A program made the translations under genes and the position numbers. This document shows, one piece after another, positions 32,759 to 40,841 of a stretch of 64,000 nucleotides of DNA. The DNA comes from UKL13-2 sp038206765 (GTDB taxonomy: Bacteria > Pseudomonadota > Gammaproteobacteria > Burkholderiales > Usitatibacteraceae). The notes beneath the pieces are model-generated. The model had not been told where the DNA came from. It made no database searches and worked only from the letters and a program-made list of their open reading frames with translations. The stretch spans positions 1 to 64,000 of the forward strand of contig JBBRAM010000009.1 of assembly GCA_038206765.1 (NCBI GenBank). The letters are read 5' to 3'. Positions within the stretch are counted from its first letter, which is position 1. Every line of letters begins with the position of its first letter.

Positions 32759-33583
32759 ATGTCCGATATACTGCAAAAAATTCTTGCCACCAAGCGCCAC
32801 GAGGTGGCGGCTGGAAAAGCTGCCGTATCAATGGAGGAAATGGAAGCGCGCGCCGCCGCCGCGCCACCCGTTCGCGATTTTATTGCCGCTATCCAAGCCA
32901 AGCATCGTGCCGGTAAGCCTGCCGTTATCGCCGAGATAAAAAAAGCCAGCCCCAGCGCAGGTTTGTTTCGCGCGGGGATTGAGGGTGCCAATGCGGCGTT
33001 CAATCCTTCAACGTTTGCCGAGAGTTACGAAAAGCACGGTGCGGCATGCTTGTCGGTGCTAACGGATCGCGATTATTTTCAAGGCTCCACCAATGATTTG
33101 ATTGCCGCGCGTGCAGCTTGCCAGCTGCCGGTGCTGCGTAAGGACTTCATTGTCGATCCGTATCAAATTATCGAAGCGCGCGCGATGGGCGCAGACGCAG
33201 TGCTATTTATCATGGGGGCGGTCGATATTGCACTGTTTCTGCAATGGGAAGCGCTGGCAGATTCGCTTGGTTTGGCGGTGTTGGCCGAATCGCATACGGC
33301 GGCAGAGCTTGAACAAGCATTGTTACTAAAAACGCCGCTAATCGGTATTAACAACCGCGATTTAACCCAGTTTGTCACCAATATTGACACCACGATTTCG
33401 CTCAAGGCGCGAATCCCGCAAGATCGAATTTTGGTTACTGAAAGTGGTATTTCCTCGGCGGATACGGTATCAGCAATGGATTTGGCGGGAGTAAACACTT
33501 ACCTTATTGGCGGGGCGTTAATGGCCAGCGAAAATCCGGGCTTGGGCCTCGATAAGCTATTTGGACAACGCTTGCATGCCTAA
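32759..33583 (+). CDS. trpC: Indole-3-glycerol phosphate synthase
   Basis: TrpC closes the indole ring from CdRP with decarboxylation. It is a monofunctional TIM barrel of 274 residues with no TrpF domain attached. Diagnostic blocks are AEIKKASPSAG (catalytic Lys), LSVLTDRDYFQGS, LRKDFIVDPYQI, IGINNRDLTQF and LVTESGISS. Start ATG 32759 follows trpD immediately. This is the last trp gene in the cluster; trpF, trpB and trpA must lie elsewhere. Confidence 0.97.
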   Translation: MSDILQKILATKRHEVAAGKAAVSMEEMEARAAAAPPVRDFIAAIQAKHRAGKPAVIAEIKKASPSAGLFRAGIEGANAAFNPSTFAESYEKHGAACLSVLTDRDYFQGSTNDLIAARAACQLPVLRKDFIVDPYQIIEARAMGADAVLFIMGAVDIALFLQWEALADSLGLAVLAESHTAAELEQALLLKTPLIGINNRDLTQFVTNIDTTISLKARIPQDRILVTESGISSADTVSAMDLAGVNTYLIGGALMASENPGLGLDKLFGQRLHA

Positions 33584-33932
33584 AATGACCGCCTTGTGAC
33601 AGGATTTCTGCTGTTGTAGAAACGCAACATCGTAGGTGTACACGGGCTAAAAAAGTGGCTAATGCTTGAGCTAACGCCGCATTTTTGGCAAAATGGCGAA
33701 GGCTTCTCATAAAGAATTTGGGATTTTGATGCGCAGGGAAGTTGCTAGATCAGCACGTTGTCCGTTATCAGGTGCGCTTCATGGTAAATTGGAAACATGT
33801 GACAGCTTCTCGCCTATTTTTTTTGACGAACTTTTTGCAAATAAAATTAAATTTGCACGCTAAAACTAAGTTTTAACCTCGTTTTTTCTGCTTTACGATT
33901 AATTGTTTGTAACCCTCTCAAGGAGATTTTTG
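33584..33932 (+). promoter_or_regulatory. Intergenic region with a candidate porin promoter and inverted repeat
   Basis: No gene is seen here. An AT-rich tract holds TTGACG at 33823-33828 and TTAAAT at 33847-33852 (18-base spacer), a plausible sigma70-type promoter. An inverted repeat TGCAAAT (33836-33842) and ATTTGCA (33851-33857) lies across it and could bind a regulator. AAGGAG just before 33933 is the porin ribosome site. No terminator for the trp operon is apparent. Confidence 0.4.
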
Positions 33933-35042
33933 ATGAATAAGAAATTGATTGCTTTAGCAGTCGCTGGCGCCACACTGGTCCCGGTCATTGCTTCCGCGCA
34001 AACCGCGAACCCAGTCACCCTTTATGGTCGCGCATTTCCAATGTTTGAATCCGTCAAGGCCGACGGCGGTACAGCCGCTCCAGTTCCCTCACGCAATCGC
34101 GTTTCGGACAACGGCCCTTCGTTCATCGGTGTTCGTGGAACAGAGGACCTTGGTGGCGGCTTGAAAGCATTCTTCCAGTTAGAGTACGGTTACAAGCTTG
34201 ATGAAAACAATGCATCTGGTACGCCCTTCAGCGGCCGTAATTCTGCAGTAGGCTTGCAGGGTGACTTTGGTAGTTTTCTAATTGGTCGTTGGGATACTCC
34301 GTTTAAGAGCGCCAGCACGAAGATCGATCCGTGGGAAGATACAACAATCGGTGGTTACACCGCCGTAATGTCAGACCGTGGTAACTTCAACCGTCGTGAA
34401 ACCAACGTCGTTGAGTACTGGACGCCAAACTTGTCTGGTTTTGAAGGCCGCGTCAGCTACGCCGCTAACGAAGCGAGAACTGTAACCGTCAACCCTTCAG
34501 CCATTTCTTTTAGCGCATCCTATAACCAAGGCCCATTCTATGTTGCCTATGTTTGGGAAAAGCATAAAGACCAGTACAAATCGTACACGGGCGCGCTGAC
34601 TAATGCCGCTGGCGCTACTGAAAAAGGCCAAGGCATCGTCGGCAGCGTTACATTCGGCGATTTCAAACTGGGTGCGCAATCGCAATATTTCAAGAAAGAA
34701 AATCCTAACAACGGTGTAGCTTCACGCAAAGGCGGTGCGAGAGCCCAAATGTTTGCCGCAACTTATACAGCTGGAAAAAACCAGTTTATCTATACCTACG
34801 AGACATCGAAAGATGGCACGTTCGCAACCGTCGGCACAGCAGCACAGCCAACTACAGCATCCTGTAAAGCCAACACATTGGGTTACAAATATTTGTTCTC
34901 AAAGCGCACGACTTTCGTGTCGCAGTACGTCACCGTTAAGAACAACGAGACCGGCTTGTGTAACTTTGGTGCCAACACGCTTGCTATTGCTGCTGACCAA
35001 GATCCACGCGGCTTTGCGGTTGGTATCAAGCACCTGTTCTAG
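33933..35042 (+). CDS. Trimeric outer-membrane porin (Gram-negative porin family, betaproteobacterial type)
   Basis: A general diffusion porin of 369 residues. The signal peptide is MNKKLIALAVAGATLVPVIA, ending before QTANPVTLYGR. The TLYG opening, GLKAFFQLEYGYKLDEN, NSAVGLQGDFGSFLIGRWDTPFK (split here as GLQGDFGSFLIGRWDTP) and the terminal phenylalanine of GIKHLF are hallmarks of this barrel family. The start is ATG 33933, after AAGGAGATTTTTG. A terminator follows at 35107. The long AT-rich upstream region suggests strong regulated expression. One Cys pair (ASCKA, GLCNF) may lock a loop. Confidence 0.95.
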   Translation: MNKKLIALAVAGATLVPVIASAQTANPVTLYGRAFPMFESVKADGGTAAPVPSRNRVSDNGPSFIGVRGTEDLGGGLKAFFQLEYGYKLDENNASGTPFSGRNSAVGLQGDFGSFLIGRWDTPFKSASTKIDPWEDTTIGGYTAVMSDRGNFNRRETNVVEYWTPNLSGFEGRVSYAANEARTVTVNPSAISFSASYNQGPFYVAYVWEKHKDQYKSYTGALTNAAGATEKGQGIVGSVTFGDFKLGAQSQYFKKENPNNGVASRKGGARAQMFAATYTAGKNQFIYTYETSKDGTFATVGTAAQPTTASCKANTLGYKYLFSKRTTFVSQYVTVKNNETGLCNFGANTLAIAADQDPRGFAVGIKHLF

Positions 35043-35106
35043 TGGGGGTTTTGTCAATTCTTAGGAATTGATGAAGTAGCCTCAAAAAAGCAGTAATGCA
35101 GTGCAC

Positions 35107-35142
35107 AAAACGGATACCGGCAACGGTATCCGTTTTGTTTTT
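35107..35142 (+). terminator. Rho-independent terminator after the porin gene
   Basis: AAAACGGATACC (35107-35118) pairs perfectly with GGTATCCGTTTT (35125-35136) across a 6-base loop, followed by GTTTTT. Confidence 0.92.
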
Positions 35143-35266
35143 GACGCTAGAAGACGTTTTAGCAATCTCTGGCAACATTCAGCTATGTTGCTGGGGTGAT
35201 AAAATGAGGGTTGTTTGCCTTAGGTAGAGCAGGCCTCAAACGGTACGCAATAAAGGTGGTCAAACG

Positions 35267-35929
35267 ATGAACAATGTTGATCGAATCATTTGTGAAATTG
35301 ATGCTGGCTTGCGAACGCTGTTCGCTGCCCCGCATGCCCAGCGTCCGTTGCCACCGTTGGCTGCCCCACGATCTAACCAGACCGATAATATCGCGCTTCC
35401 CGCTGTTAGCGTGCTTACCGACGAGGCCAAGCGGGAGTCGGCCAGGTTGATGCGGATTAACCATGCGGGCGAGGTCTGTGCACAGGCACTGTACCAAGGG
35501 CAGGCAGCGGTGGCGCGGTCTGTACAGACGCGGACAATGTTGCAACACGCGGCGCAAGAAGAACGCGACCATCTTGCGTGGTGTCAAACTAGACTCAATG
35601 AATTGAATGGCAATACTAGCCGATTAACGCCATTTTTTTATGTTGGGTCATTTGCGTTGGGTGCGATGTCGGGATTGTTGGGTGATAAATGGAGCATGGG
35701 CTTTTTGGTCGAAACCGAGCGGCAAGTCGAGACTCATTTGGGCGAGCATTTGAACCAGTTGGCTTCGCAAGATCAGCGCAGTTGCGAGATATTGGAGGCG
35801 ATGCGCGCGGACGAAATCCACCATGCAGAGTCCGGCTTAGCGCATGGCGGTGTCGAACTCCCCGCGCCCGCTAAAGCGATGATGCGGGGCATTTCAAAGG
35901 TCATGACGACCACGACCTATTGGATTTAG
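35267..35929 (+). CDS. coq7: Demethoxyubiquinone hydroxylase (2-polyprenyl-3-methyl-6-methoxy-1,4-benzoquinone monooxygenase)
   Basis: A di-iron monooxygenase that adds the C6 hydroxyl in ubiquinone synthesis, the Coq7 alternative to UbiF. The 220-residue protein has ferritin-like helices with iron ligands in RINHAGEVCAQALYQGQ, AAQEERDHLAWC, ETERQVETHLGEHL and ADEIHHAESG. Two hydrophobic stretches (SFALGAMSGLLGDKWSMGF) fit membrane association. It complements the two UbiH-family genes at 9367-11739. The next gene on the other strand is OsmC-like, an order seen in many betaproteobacteria. Confidence 0.96.
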   Translation: MNNVDRIICEIDAGLRTLFAAPHAQRPLPPLAAPRSNQTDNIALPAVSVLTDEAKRESARLMRINHAGEVCAQALYQGQAAVARSVQTRTMLQHAAQEERDHLAWCQTRLNELNGNTSRLTPFFYVGSFALGAMSGLLGDKWSMGFLVETERQVETHLGEHLNQLASQDQRSCEILEAMRADEIHHAESGLAHGGVELPAPAKAMMRGISKVMTTTTYWI

Positions 35930-35995
35930 CGAGTGGCGCGCTGCGGAATTTAAGGACTGGAGATAGTAGCAGTCTGCGTAAATTCGTCTCCGCCG

Positions 35996-36418
35996 CTAAG
36001 CGCGCGCTTCAATCATCTCTACGTCATACGTTACCGCCGCTGTTTTGGCCATCATGGCGGTGGCGGAACAATATTTTTCCGCTGAAAGCTGAATCGCGCG
36101 GGCCACTTTGGTCTGATCAAGTGATTTTCCCGTCACCAAATAGTGGAAATGGATTTTGGTGAACACTTTCGGGTCGTCATCAGCACGTTCTGCCGACACC
36201 TCAACGACGCAATCTGTAACTTGCTCGCGGCTCTTTTTTAAAATCAAGACGACATCAATGGCGCTGCAGGCGCCCGTACCCATCAATACCGTTTCCATGG
36301 GGCGCGGTCCTAAATTTTGCCCGCCAACCTCAGGCGATCCGTCCATGACGAGTTTATGTCCGCTTTCGGTTTCTCCCTCAAAGGCGACATTCCCGATCCA
36401 TTTAATGCGTGCTTTCAT
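35996..36418 (-). CDS. OsmC family protein (YhfA-like)
   Basis: A 140-residue OsmC-fold protein. It shows the opening VAFEGETESGHKLVMDG, the GPRPMETVLMGTGACSAIDVV helix and a second cysteine in SAEKYCSATAMM. These two cysteines are the peroxidatic/resolving pair of thiol peroxidases in OsmC and Ohr; in the YhfA branch the activity is less certain. AGGAG precedes the ATG at 36416-36418. It is usually found beside coq7 in this class. Confidence 0.9.
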   Translation of the reverse strand: MKARIKWIGNVAFEGETESGHKLVMDGSPEVGGQNLGPRPMETVLMGTGACSAIDVVLILKKSREQVTDCVVEVSAERADDDPKVFTKIHFHYLVTGKSLDQTKVARAIQLSAEKYCSATAMMAKTAAVTYDVEMIEARA

Positions 36419-36483
36419 GCGTAACTCCTGTGAAGGCTGATTCTGTGTTTGTTTGGGCTCCGTCTGATATAACGTGCCAGCGA

Positions 36484-36511
36484 ATTATAAAGCACCGCCG
36501 CAGCGATCAAA
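36484..36511 (-). promoter_or_regulatory. Candidate promoter of the OsmC-like gene
   Basis: On the minus strand a perfect TATAAT (36489-36484) has TTTGAT 16 bases upstream (36511-36506). It is suitably placed, about 65 bases before the start codon. Confidence 0.4.
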
Positions 36512-36632
36512 ACCTGTGGCCGGTGTATTCCCTTACTTTTGAGTAACCTAGCTGCGCAAAAACCCCACCTCCAGATACTGACTTTGCGACGCACTGCGCG
36601 ATGCAGTCCGGTGCAGCGTGCAGAGAAAGAAG

Positions 36633-36662
36633 TTGACAAAATGTCCCTGAATTCGTTATAGT
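36633..36662 (+). promoter_or_regulatory. Sigma70 promoter of rplM-rpsI
   Basis: TTGACA (36633-36638) and TATAGT (36657-36662) are separated by 18 bases. Transcription from here gives a leader of roughly 130 bases before rplM, containing GGTTC/GAACC pairing near 36670-36700. A ribosomal-protein leader structure is possible but not recognised. The rest of 36419-36802 shows no gene. Confidence 0.8.
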
Positions 36663-36802
36663 TTCGGGTTCCGCTGATAGGTTAAGCCCCGAACCGAACC
36701 TTTTAGCCACGATCTTGGTCGTTTTGCCGTTGTGATGCGCCTCTTGCAGGGTAGCGACATGCGAACAAACTGAGCCAACTCAAAACCATAGCGAGTATTT
36801 AA

Positions 36803-37231
36803 ATGAAAACCTTTTCAGCCAAGCCAGCAGAAGTAGTACATGACTGGTACGTAGTCGACGCCACAGACAAAATTTTGGGTCGCGTCGCCAGCGAGATTGC
36901 CCGCCGTTTGCGCGGCAAACACAAACCCGAATTCACGCCGCACGTGGACACGGGCGACTTTATCGTTGTCACGAACGTTGAAAAACTTCGTGTTACCGGC
37001 AATAAAGGCGAAAATAAAACCTATTTCCGTCATACCGGCTATCCAGGCGGCATTTACGAAACGAATTTCAACAAGCTCCAAGCGAAGCACCCCGAGCGCG
37101 TGTTGGAAAAAGCCGTCAAAGGTATGTTGCCAAAAGGCCCACTGGGCTACGCAATGATCAAAAAGCTGAAAGTTTATGCCGGTGCTACCCACCCGCATAC
37201 CGCACAGCAGCCTAAAGAGCTTGCTCTTTAA
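36803..37231 (+). CDS. rplM: 50S ribosomal protein L13
   Basis: L13 is an early-assembly 50S protein. The 142-residue length equals that of E. coli. Family blocks are MKTFSAKPAEVVHDWYVVDA, GRVASEIARRLRGKHKPEFTP (shown as RRLRGKHKPEFTPHVD), YFRHTGYPGG and KGMLPKGPLG. It is transcribed with rpsI, 40 bases downstream, in the conserved L13-S9 operon. Confidence 0.99.
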   Translation: MKTFSAKPAEVVHDWYVVDATDKILGRVASEIARRLRGKHKPEFTPHVDTGDFIVVTNVEKLRVTGNKGENKTYFRHTGYPGGIYETNFNKLQAKHPERVLEKAVKGMLPKGPLGYAMIKKLKVYAGATHPHTAQQPKELAL

Positions 37232-37271
37232 TCCACTCAATACTTCAGTTCAAAGATTAAGGACAAGCATC

Positions 37272-37664
37272 ATGGTCGGTAAATATAACTACGGTACGGG
37301 TCGCCGCAAGAGCTCGGTAGCACGCGTATTCATGAAGGCAGGCAAGGGCAATATCGTTGTTAACGATAAGCCATTGGATTTGTATTTTTCCCGCGAAACA
37401 GGCCGCATGATCGTGCGCCAGCCATTAGAGCTAGTCGGCTCGCTCGAATCGTTTGACATCATGGTCACCGTATTAGGCGGCGGCGAATCTGGCCAAGCCG
37501 GCGCTATTCGTCACGGTATCACCCGTGCATTGATTGACTACGACGCAGCGTTGAAGCCACAGCTTTCCAAAGCCGGTTTGGTGACGCGTGATGCGCGTGA
37601 AGTTGAGCGTAAAAAAGTGGGTCTGCGCAAAGCGCGTCGCGCCAAGCAGTTCTCCAAGCGTTAA
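37272..37664 (+). CDS. rpsI: 30S ribosomal protein S9
   Basis: S9 has 130 residues, the exact usual length. It opens MVGKYNYGTGRRKSSVARV and ends with the basic tail KKVGLRKARRAKQFSKR, whose last residues reach the P-site tRNA. The start is ATG 37272 rather than the upstream in-frame ATG at 37176. Second gene of the L13-S9 operon, followed by a terminator. Confidence 0.99.
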   Translation: MVGKYNYGTGRRKSSVARVFMKAGKGNIVVNDKPLDLYFSRETGRMIVRQPLELVGSLESFDIMVTVLGGGESGQAGAIRHGITRALIDYDAALKPQLSKAGLVTRDAREVERKKVGLRKARRAKQFSKR

Positions 37665-37717
37665 ACTAGATTGTTCCAGACTGAATCGGGGTTGCAATAC
37701 TCCGCATCAATATGCAG

Positions 37718-37743
37718 AAAGCCGCCTTGCGCGGCTTTTTGCT
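37718..37743 (+). terminator. Rho-independent terminator after rpsI
   Basis: AAAGCCGC and GCGGCTTT form a stem around loop CTTGC, followed by a T-run at 37736-37740. Confidence 0.85.
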
Positions 37744-38067
37744 TTTTATTGTTTTCTTCTTTCTGTTTCTCTATTTGCAATTTGTAATGGACTATTTTCA
37801 CTCTTTCAAATCATCATTTGCATCATGCGGCCCCCCTCCGCTCAAGGGCCCTATCAGCGCTGTCGTAGAGTCGGAATTGCGGGCTAACTCCTTGCTTTTG
37901 AAAGCTTTGTGACAAATATTCGATTTCATCAATGCGCGGTATAGTGAGCATGCTTTGGGATCGGCCGATGACCGGCTTTTTGCTTCACCGCCCAAGTTTT
38001 GGTCAGATATATTTTTAGTAGTCCGTTGCTTTACTAGCGAATCCACCATGACCCTGTCTGTTTTCTG
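37744..38067 (+). other. Intergenic region without a supported gene
   Basis: A hydrophobic frame on the plus strand begins inside the rpsI terminator and is not credible. TATAGT at 37940-37945 may be the -10 element for the next gene, but no matching -35 is seen at the right distance. Confidence 0.4.
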
Positions 38068-38832
38068 ATGCTAAGTGATTTTAAATTACGCGGTACATGG
38101 CGAAGAATTCGCGCCAAAATCGGCATTCGCGCTAACAAGGTAGCGATCCGCACGCACACGCCTTGGTATATCAAAGTTGGTGGCTACGGCCTGGCGATGG
38201 GGATTGCCGCAGGCGTGGCGTGGTTTGTGGTCGATAACAGCTACCGCATAACCGGCTTTAGCCGGGAAGAGGCAACGCAGCAGATTGCGAGCCTCACCGT
38301 GGACAAACAAAAGCTGCAACAGGCCTTAGATGCCGCCAAAAGCCAGCTTAACGATATCCAGAGCCAGCTTAAAGTCGAAAAATCGGCACAGACCGAACTC
38401 AGTAAGAGCATGACCCAGTTGCAGGATGAGAACGCGAGCTTGAAAGAAGATTTGGGATTCTTGCGTAATATCATGTCCGCCGGTAGTGTCCCCGAGGGAT
38501 TATCGATTGCGAATTTGAAAGTAGAGCCTGATGCGTTGCCTAATGAATATCGTTATCGGCTGCTTGTTACGCAAGGCGGCCAGCGCAAACAGGATTTCAA
38601 GGGTAAAGTACAGGTTATTGCCCGCATCCAGCAAGGGACAACGCAAACCGCGTTGAGCTTCCCGCCTGATGCTGAAATCAAAGCGGCGGGCAGTGAAATC
38701 GAATTCCGTTACTATCAAAAGATCGATGGACGGTTTAAAATTCCCGAGGGTGCGCAGCTAAAAAGCGTCCAAATACGCGTCTTGGGTTTACCGGGCTTAG
38801 AAGTCCGCAGCCAACGCAGCATTAATCTTTAA
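38068..38832 (+). CDS. Single-pass membrane protein with coiled coil (DUF6776-like)
   Basis: A 254-residue protein. The basic N-terminus is followed by a membrane segment (YGLAMGIAAGVAWFVV, about 39-58) and a coiled coil of some 75 residues (IASLTVDKQKLQQALDAAKS onward). A C-terminal beta-rich domain ends GLPGLEVRSQRSINL. The layout matches proteins encoded beside bactofilin and erpA in betaproteobacteria, which I know as DUF6776. The role is unknown; a cell-envelope scaffold working with the bactofilin 9 bases downstream is a reasonable guess. Confidence 0.85.
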   Translation: MLSDFKLRGTWRRIRAKIGIRANKVAIRTHTPWYIKVGGYGLAMGIAAGVAWFVVDNSYRITGFSREEATQQIASLTVDKQKLQQALDAAKSQLNDIQSQLKVEKSAQTELSKSMTQLQDENASLKEDLGFLRNIMSAGSVPEGLSIANLKVEPDALPNEYRYRLLVTQGGQRKQDFKGKVQVIARIQQGTTQTALSFPPDAEIKAAGSEIEFRYYQKIDGRFKIPEGAQLKSVQIRVLGLPGLEVRSQRSINL

Positions 38833-38841
38833 GGAGTTATC

Positions 38842-39249
38842 ATGTCTTGGGGCAAATCCAACAAACCAAGTCCGATTGATAGTTTAATCGGTGCGGGTTC
38901 AACGATCATTGGCGATGTGCAATTCACCGGCGGTCTACGCATTGATGGTCACGTTAAAGGTAATATCAAAGCCGTTGGCGATAAGCTCGGAACGCTGGTG
39001 CTATCCGAGCTAGCCAAAGTAGAGGGCGAGATCGATGTTGACCATATTGTGATCAATGGCACGGTGGCCGGTCCGGTCCGCGCCAAGGAATATCTCGAAC
39101 TCTTGTCCAAAGCACGGGTCACAGGTGATGTTAGCTACAAAACAATTGAAATCCATGTGGGTGCGATTGTCATGGGTCGTTTGATGCACGAGGGTGTGAC
39201 CAAGCAGAGCGATAAAGTAATTGAATTTAAGCCCGCTACCGCGGGCTAG
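38842..39249 (+). CDS. Bactofilin (polymer-forming cytoskeletal protein)
   Basis: A 135-residue bactofilin with the beta-helix core running from DSLIGAGSTIIGDVQFTGGL through RIDGHVKGNI, GTLVLSELAKVEGEI and DHIVINGTVAGPVRAKEYLE. Bactofilins polymerise without nucleotide on the inner membrane and organise cell-wall enzymes. TAAGGAGTTATC precedes the ATG. It is co-transcribed with the coiled-coil membrane protein upstream. Confidence 0.95.
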   Translation: MSWGKSNKPSPIDSLIGAGSTIIGDVQFTGGLRIDGHVKGNIKAVGDKLGTLVLSELAKVEGEIDVDHIVINGTVAGPVRAKEYLELLSKARVTGDVSYKTIEIHVGAIVMGRLMHEGVTKQSDKVIEFKPATAG

Positions 39250-39349
39250 TTGCGGTTGAAATCGCACACTTGAGCCCCAGTTAATAATCCAGAGTCATCC
39301 CGAACGTGGCTGAAAATTAGTTGAAATCTAGGAATTTAGGAGTAACACC

Positions 39350-39700
39350 ATGAATGATATGTCAATGATGCCGCCCAGCTTGGTCTTTTCAGACAGCGCC
39401 GCCGATAAGGTCAAATCGCTGATCGTCGAGGAAGGCAATGACGACCTAAAGTTGCGCGTGTTCGTGACTGGCGGCGGCTGTTCGGGTTTGCAATACGGCT
39501 TCACCTTCGATGAAATCACCAACGAAGACGACACGATCATGGAAAAAAATGGTGTCTCGTTGTTGATCGACCCGATGAGCTACCAATACCTAATGGGTGC
39601 TGAGATCGATTACACCGAAGGCTTGGAAGGCGCACAGTTCGTAATTAAAAACCCGAATGCCAGCAGCACCTGCGGATGCGGATCGTCATTCTCAGTTTAA
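39350..39700 (+). CDS. erpA: Iron-sulfur cluster insertion protein ErpA
   Basis: An A-type carrier that delivers Fe-S clusters to apo-proteins. The 116-residue protein has the three ligand cysteines in VTGGGCSGLQYG and STCGCGSS. The N-terminal LVFSDSAADKVKSLI is family-like. TTTAGGAGTAACACC precedes the ATG. A strong terminator follows immediately, so anmK, which often accompanies erpA in Burkholderiales, is not in the same unit here. Confidence 0.96.
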   Translation: MNDMSMMPPSLVFSDSAADKVKSLIVEEGNDDLKLRVFVTGGGCSGLQYGFTFDEITNEDDTIMEKNGVSLLIDPMSYQYLMGAEIDYTEGLEGAQFVIKNPNASSTCGCGSSFSV

Positions 39701-39720
39701 GTTAATCGTTTAAATAACGA

Positions 39721-39750
39721 AAAAACGGAGGCTGTGGCCTCCGTTTTTTA
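39721..39750 (+). terminator. Rho-independent terminator after erpA
   Basis: AAAAACGGAGGC (39721-39732) pairs with GCCTCCGTTTTT (39737-39748) across TGTG. The flanking A and T runs could let it act in both directions. Confidence 0.9.
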
Positions 39751-39787
39751 TTTGACTACTGGCTCAATGTCGCAAATCAGAAAAAGA

Positions 39788-39917
39788 AACTTCTAAAAAC
39801 CTTAAAATTCTGTCTCCCCGGCGAAGGCCGTGGTCTAATTTTGTCGGCAGATCAACGAGTTACAAAAATTGGATACCGGCCTTCGCCGGTGCGACAGGGG
39901 TTTTTAGAACTTACCAA
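39788..39917. repeat. Imperfect inverted repeat, REP/MITE-like
   Basis: The arms share TTCTAAAAACC, CTGTC and CCGGCGAAGGCCG on opposite strands and enclose about 40 bases. The core CCGGCCTTCGCCGG is itself palindromic. It lies between the ends of erpA and the LutA-like gene. Dispersed repeats of this look are common in betaproteobacterial intergenic regions; no second copy is in the window. Confidence 0.6.
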
Positions 39918-39980
39918 AAAATGAAACACAAGTCCGGTAGCGGAATTTGGCGGAAAATGCCTTGAAACGCCTTGCCAGTG

Positions 39981-40739
39981 CTAGGCTTTACTCTTTGCTT
40001 CCGTCATGCCAGCCAACACCTCGGCAAAATGATAAACCTTGGTTTTGTTGTCGCCACAGCGACGTAACCGCCCCTCAATATTGAGCAAGCATCCCAAATC
40101 ACCGCCTACCAAGGCGTCTGCACCCGTTACGCTAATATTGACGCATTTGTTGTCCGCCATGCGGGTGGAAATTTCGCCCAGTTTGATTGAAAACGTGCCG
40201 CCGAATCCGCAACATTTTTCGGCATCGTTCATTTCGGTTAGTGTGCAGCCGGTCTTGGCGAGCAGGGCGCGTGGTTGTTGTTTGATGCCGATCTCGCGCA
40301 GTCCCGCGCAAGAATCATGATAGGTTATGCTCTGCAAAAATGGTGCGGAGCGGGCGGCTGGCGTGTGGTCTAATTTAAGCACATTGACTAAAAAATCAGA
40401 CAATTCGTACCATTTCGCCGCTAGCTTTTCAAACTCAGCCCGCTCGGCTACGGGCGCGTCGCGAAACAAATCTTGGACATAGTGAACCTTCACCTGCCCC
40501 GAACACGAGCCAGACGGCGCCACCACGTAATCGCAATCCTGGAATTCAGCCAACACTTTGCGGGCGAGCTGCTGTGAAATTTCGCGCGCACCGGAGTTGT
40601 AGCCGGGCTGGCCGCAGCAAGTTTGAGTGTTGGGTACAATGACATCGCAGCCCGCGTCTTCCAATAATTTTAAGGTCGCAAAACCAATATTGGGACGGAC
40701 AAGATCAACAAGGCAGGTGACGAAAAGGCCGACTTTCAT
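39981..40739 (-). CDS. LutA/YkgE-like (Fe-S)-binding oxidoreductase subunit with CCG domains
   Basis: A 252-residue protein with two cysteine-rich CCG domains: TCCGQPGYNSG with PSGSCSGQV near the N-terminus, and YHDSCAGLREIG with AEKCCGFGGTFSIK later. It aligns with LutA, one of three L-lactate-oxidising subunits, and with related heterodisulfide-reductase-type proteins. The usual partners lutB and lutC are absent from this window. It may therefore work with subunits encoded elsewhere or in a different redox complex. It lies about 100 bases downstream of pbpG. Confidence 0.88.
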   Translation of the reverse strand: MKVGLFVTCLVDLVRPNIGFATLKLLEDAGCDVIVPNTQTCCGQPGYNSGAREISQQLARKVLAEFQDCDYVVAPSGSCSGQVKVHYVQDLFRDAPVAERAEFEKLAAKWYELSDFLVNVLKLDHTPAARSAPFLQSITYHDSCAGLREIGIKQQPRALLAKTGCTLTEMNDAEKCCGFGGTFSIKLGEISTRMADNKCVNISVTGADALVGGDLGCLLNIEGRLRRCGDNKTKVYHFAEVLAGMTEAKSKA

Positions 40740-40841
40740 CCTTTTAATCTTCGCGGAGTATCAGCGGCGGAAACTGAAATTGAAATTGAATAAATCTGCA
40801 CAATATCTGAACAATATCTACACAAGTAAGCTATAAAAACG

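Noticed and set aside
37712..37912. Hydrophobic 66-codon frame after rpsI
   Set aside because: It begins inside the rpsI terminator hairpin and its hydrophobic stretch comes from the T-run; no Shine-Dalgarno.
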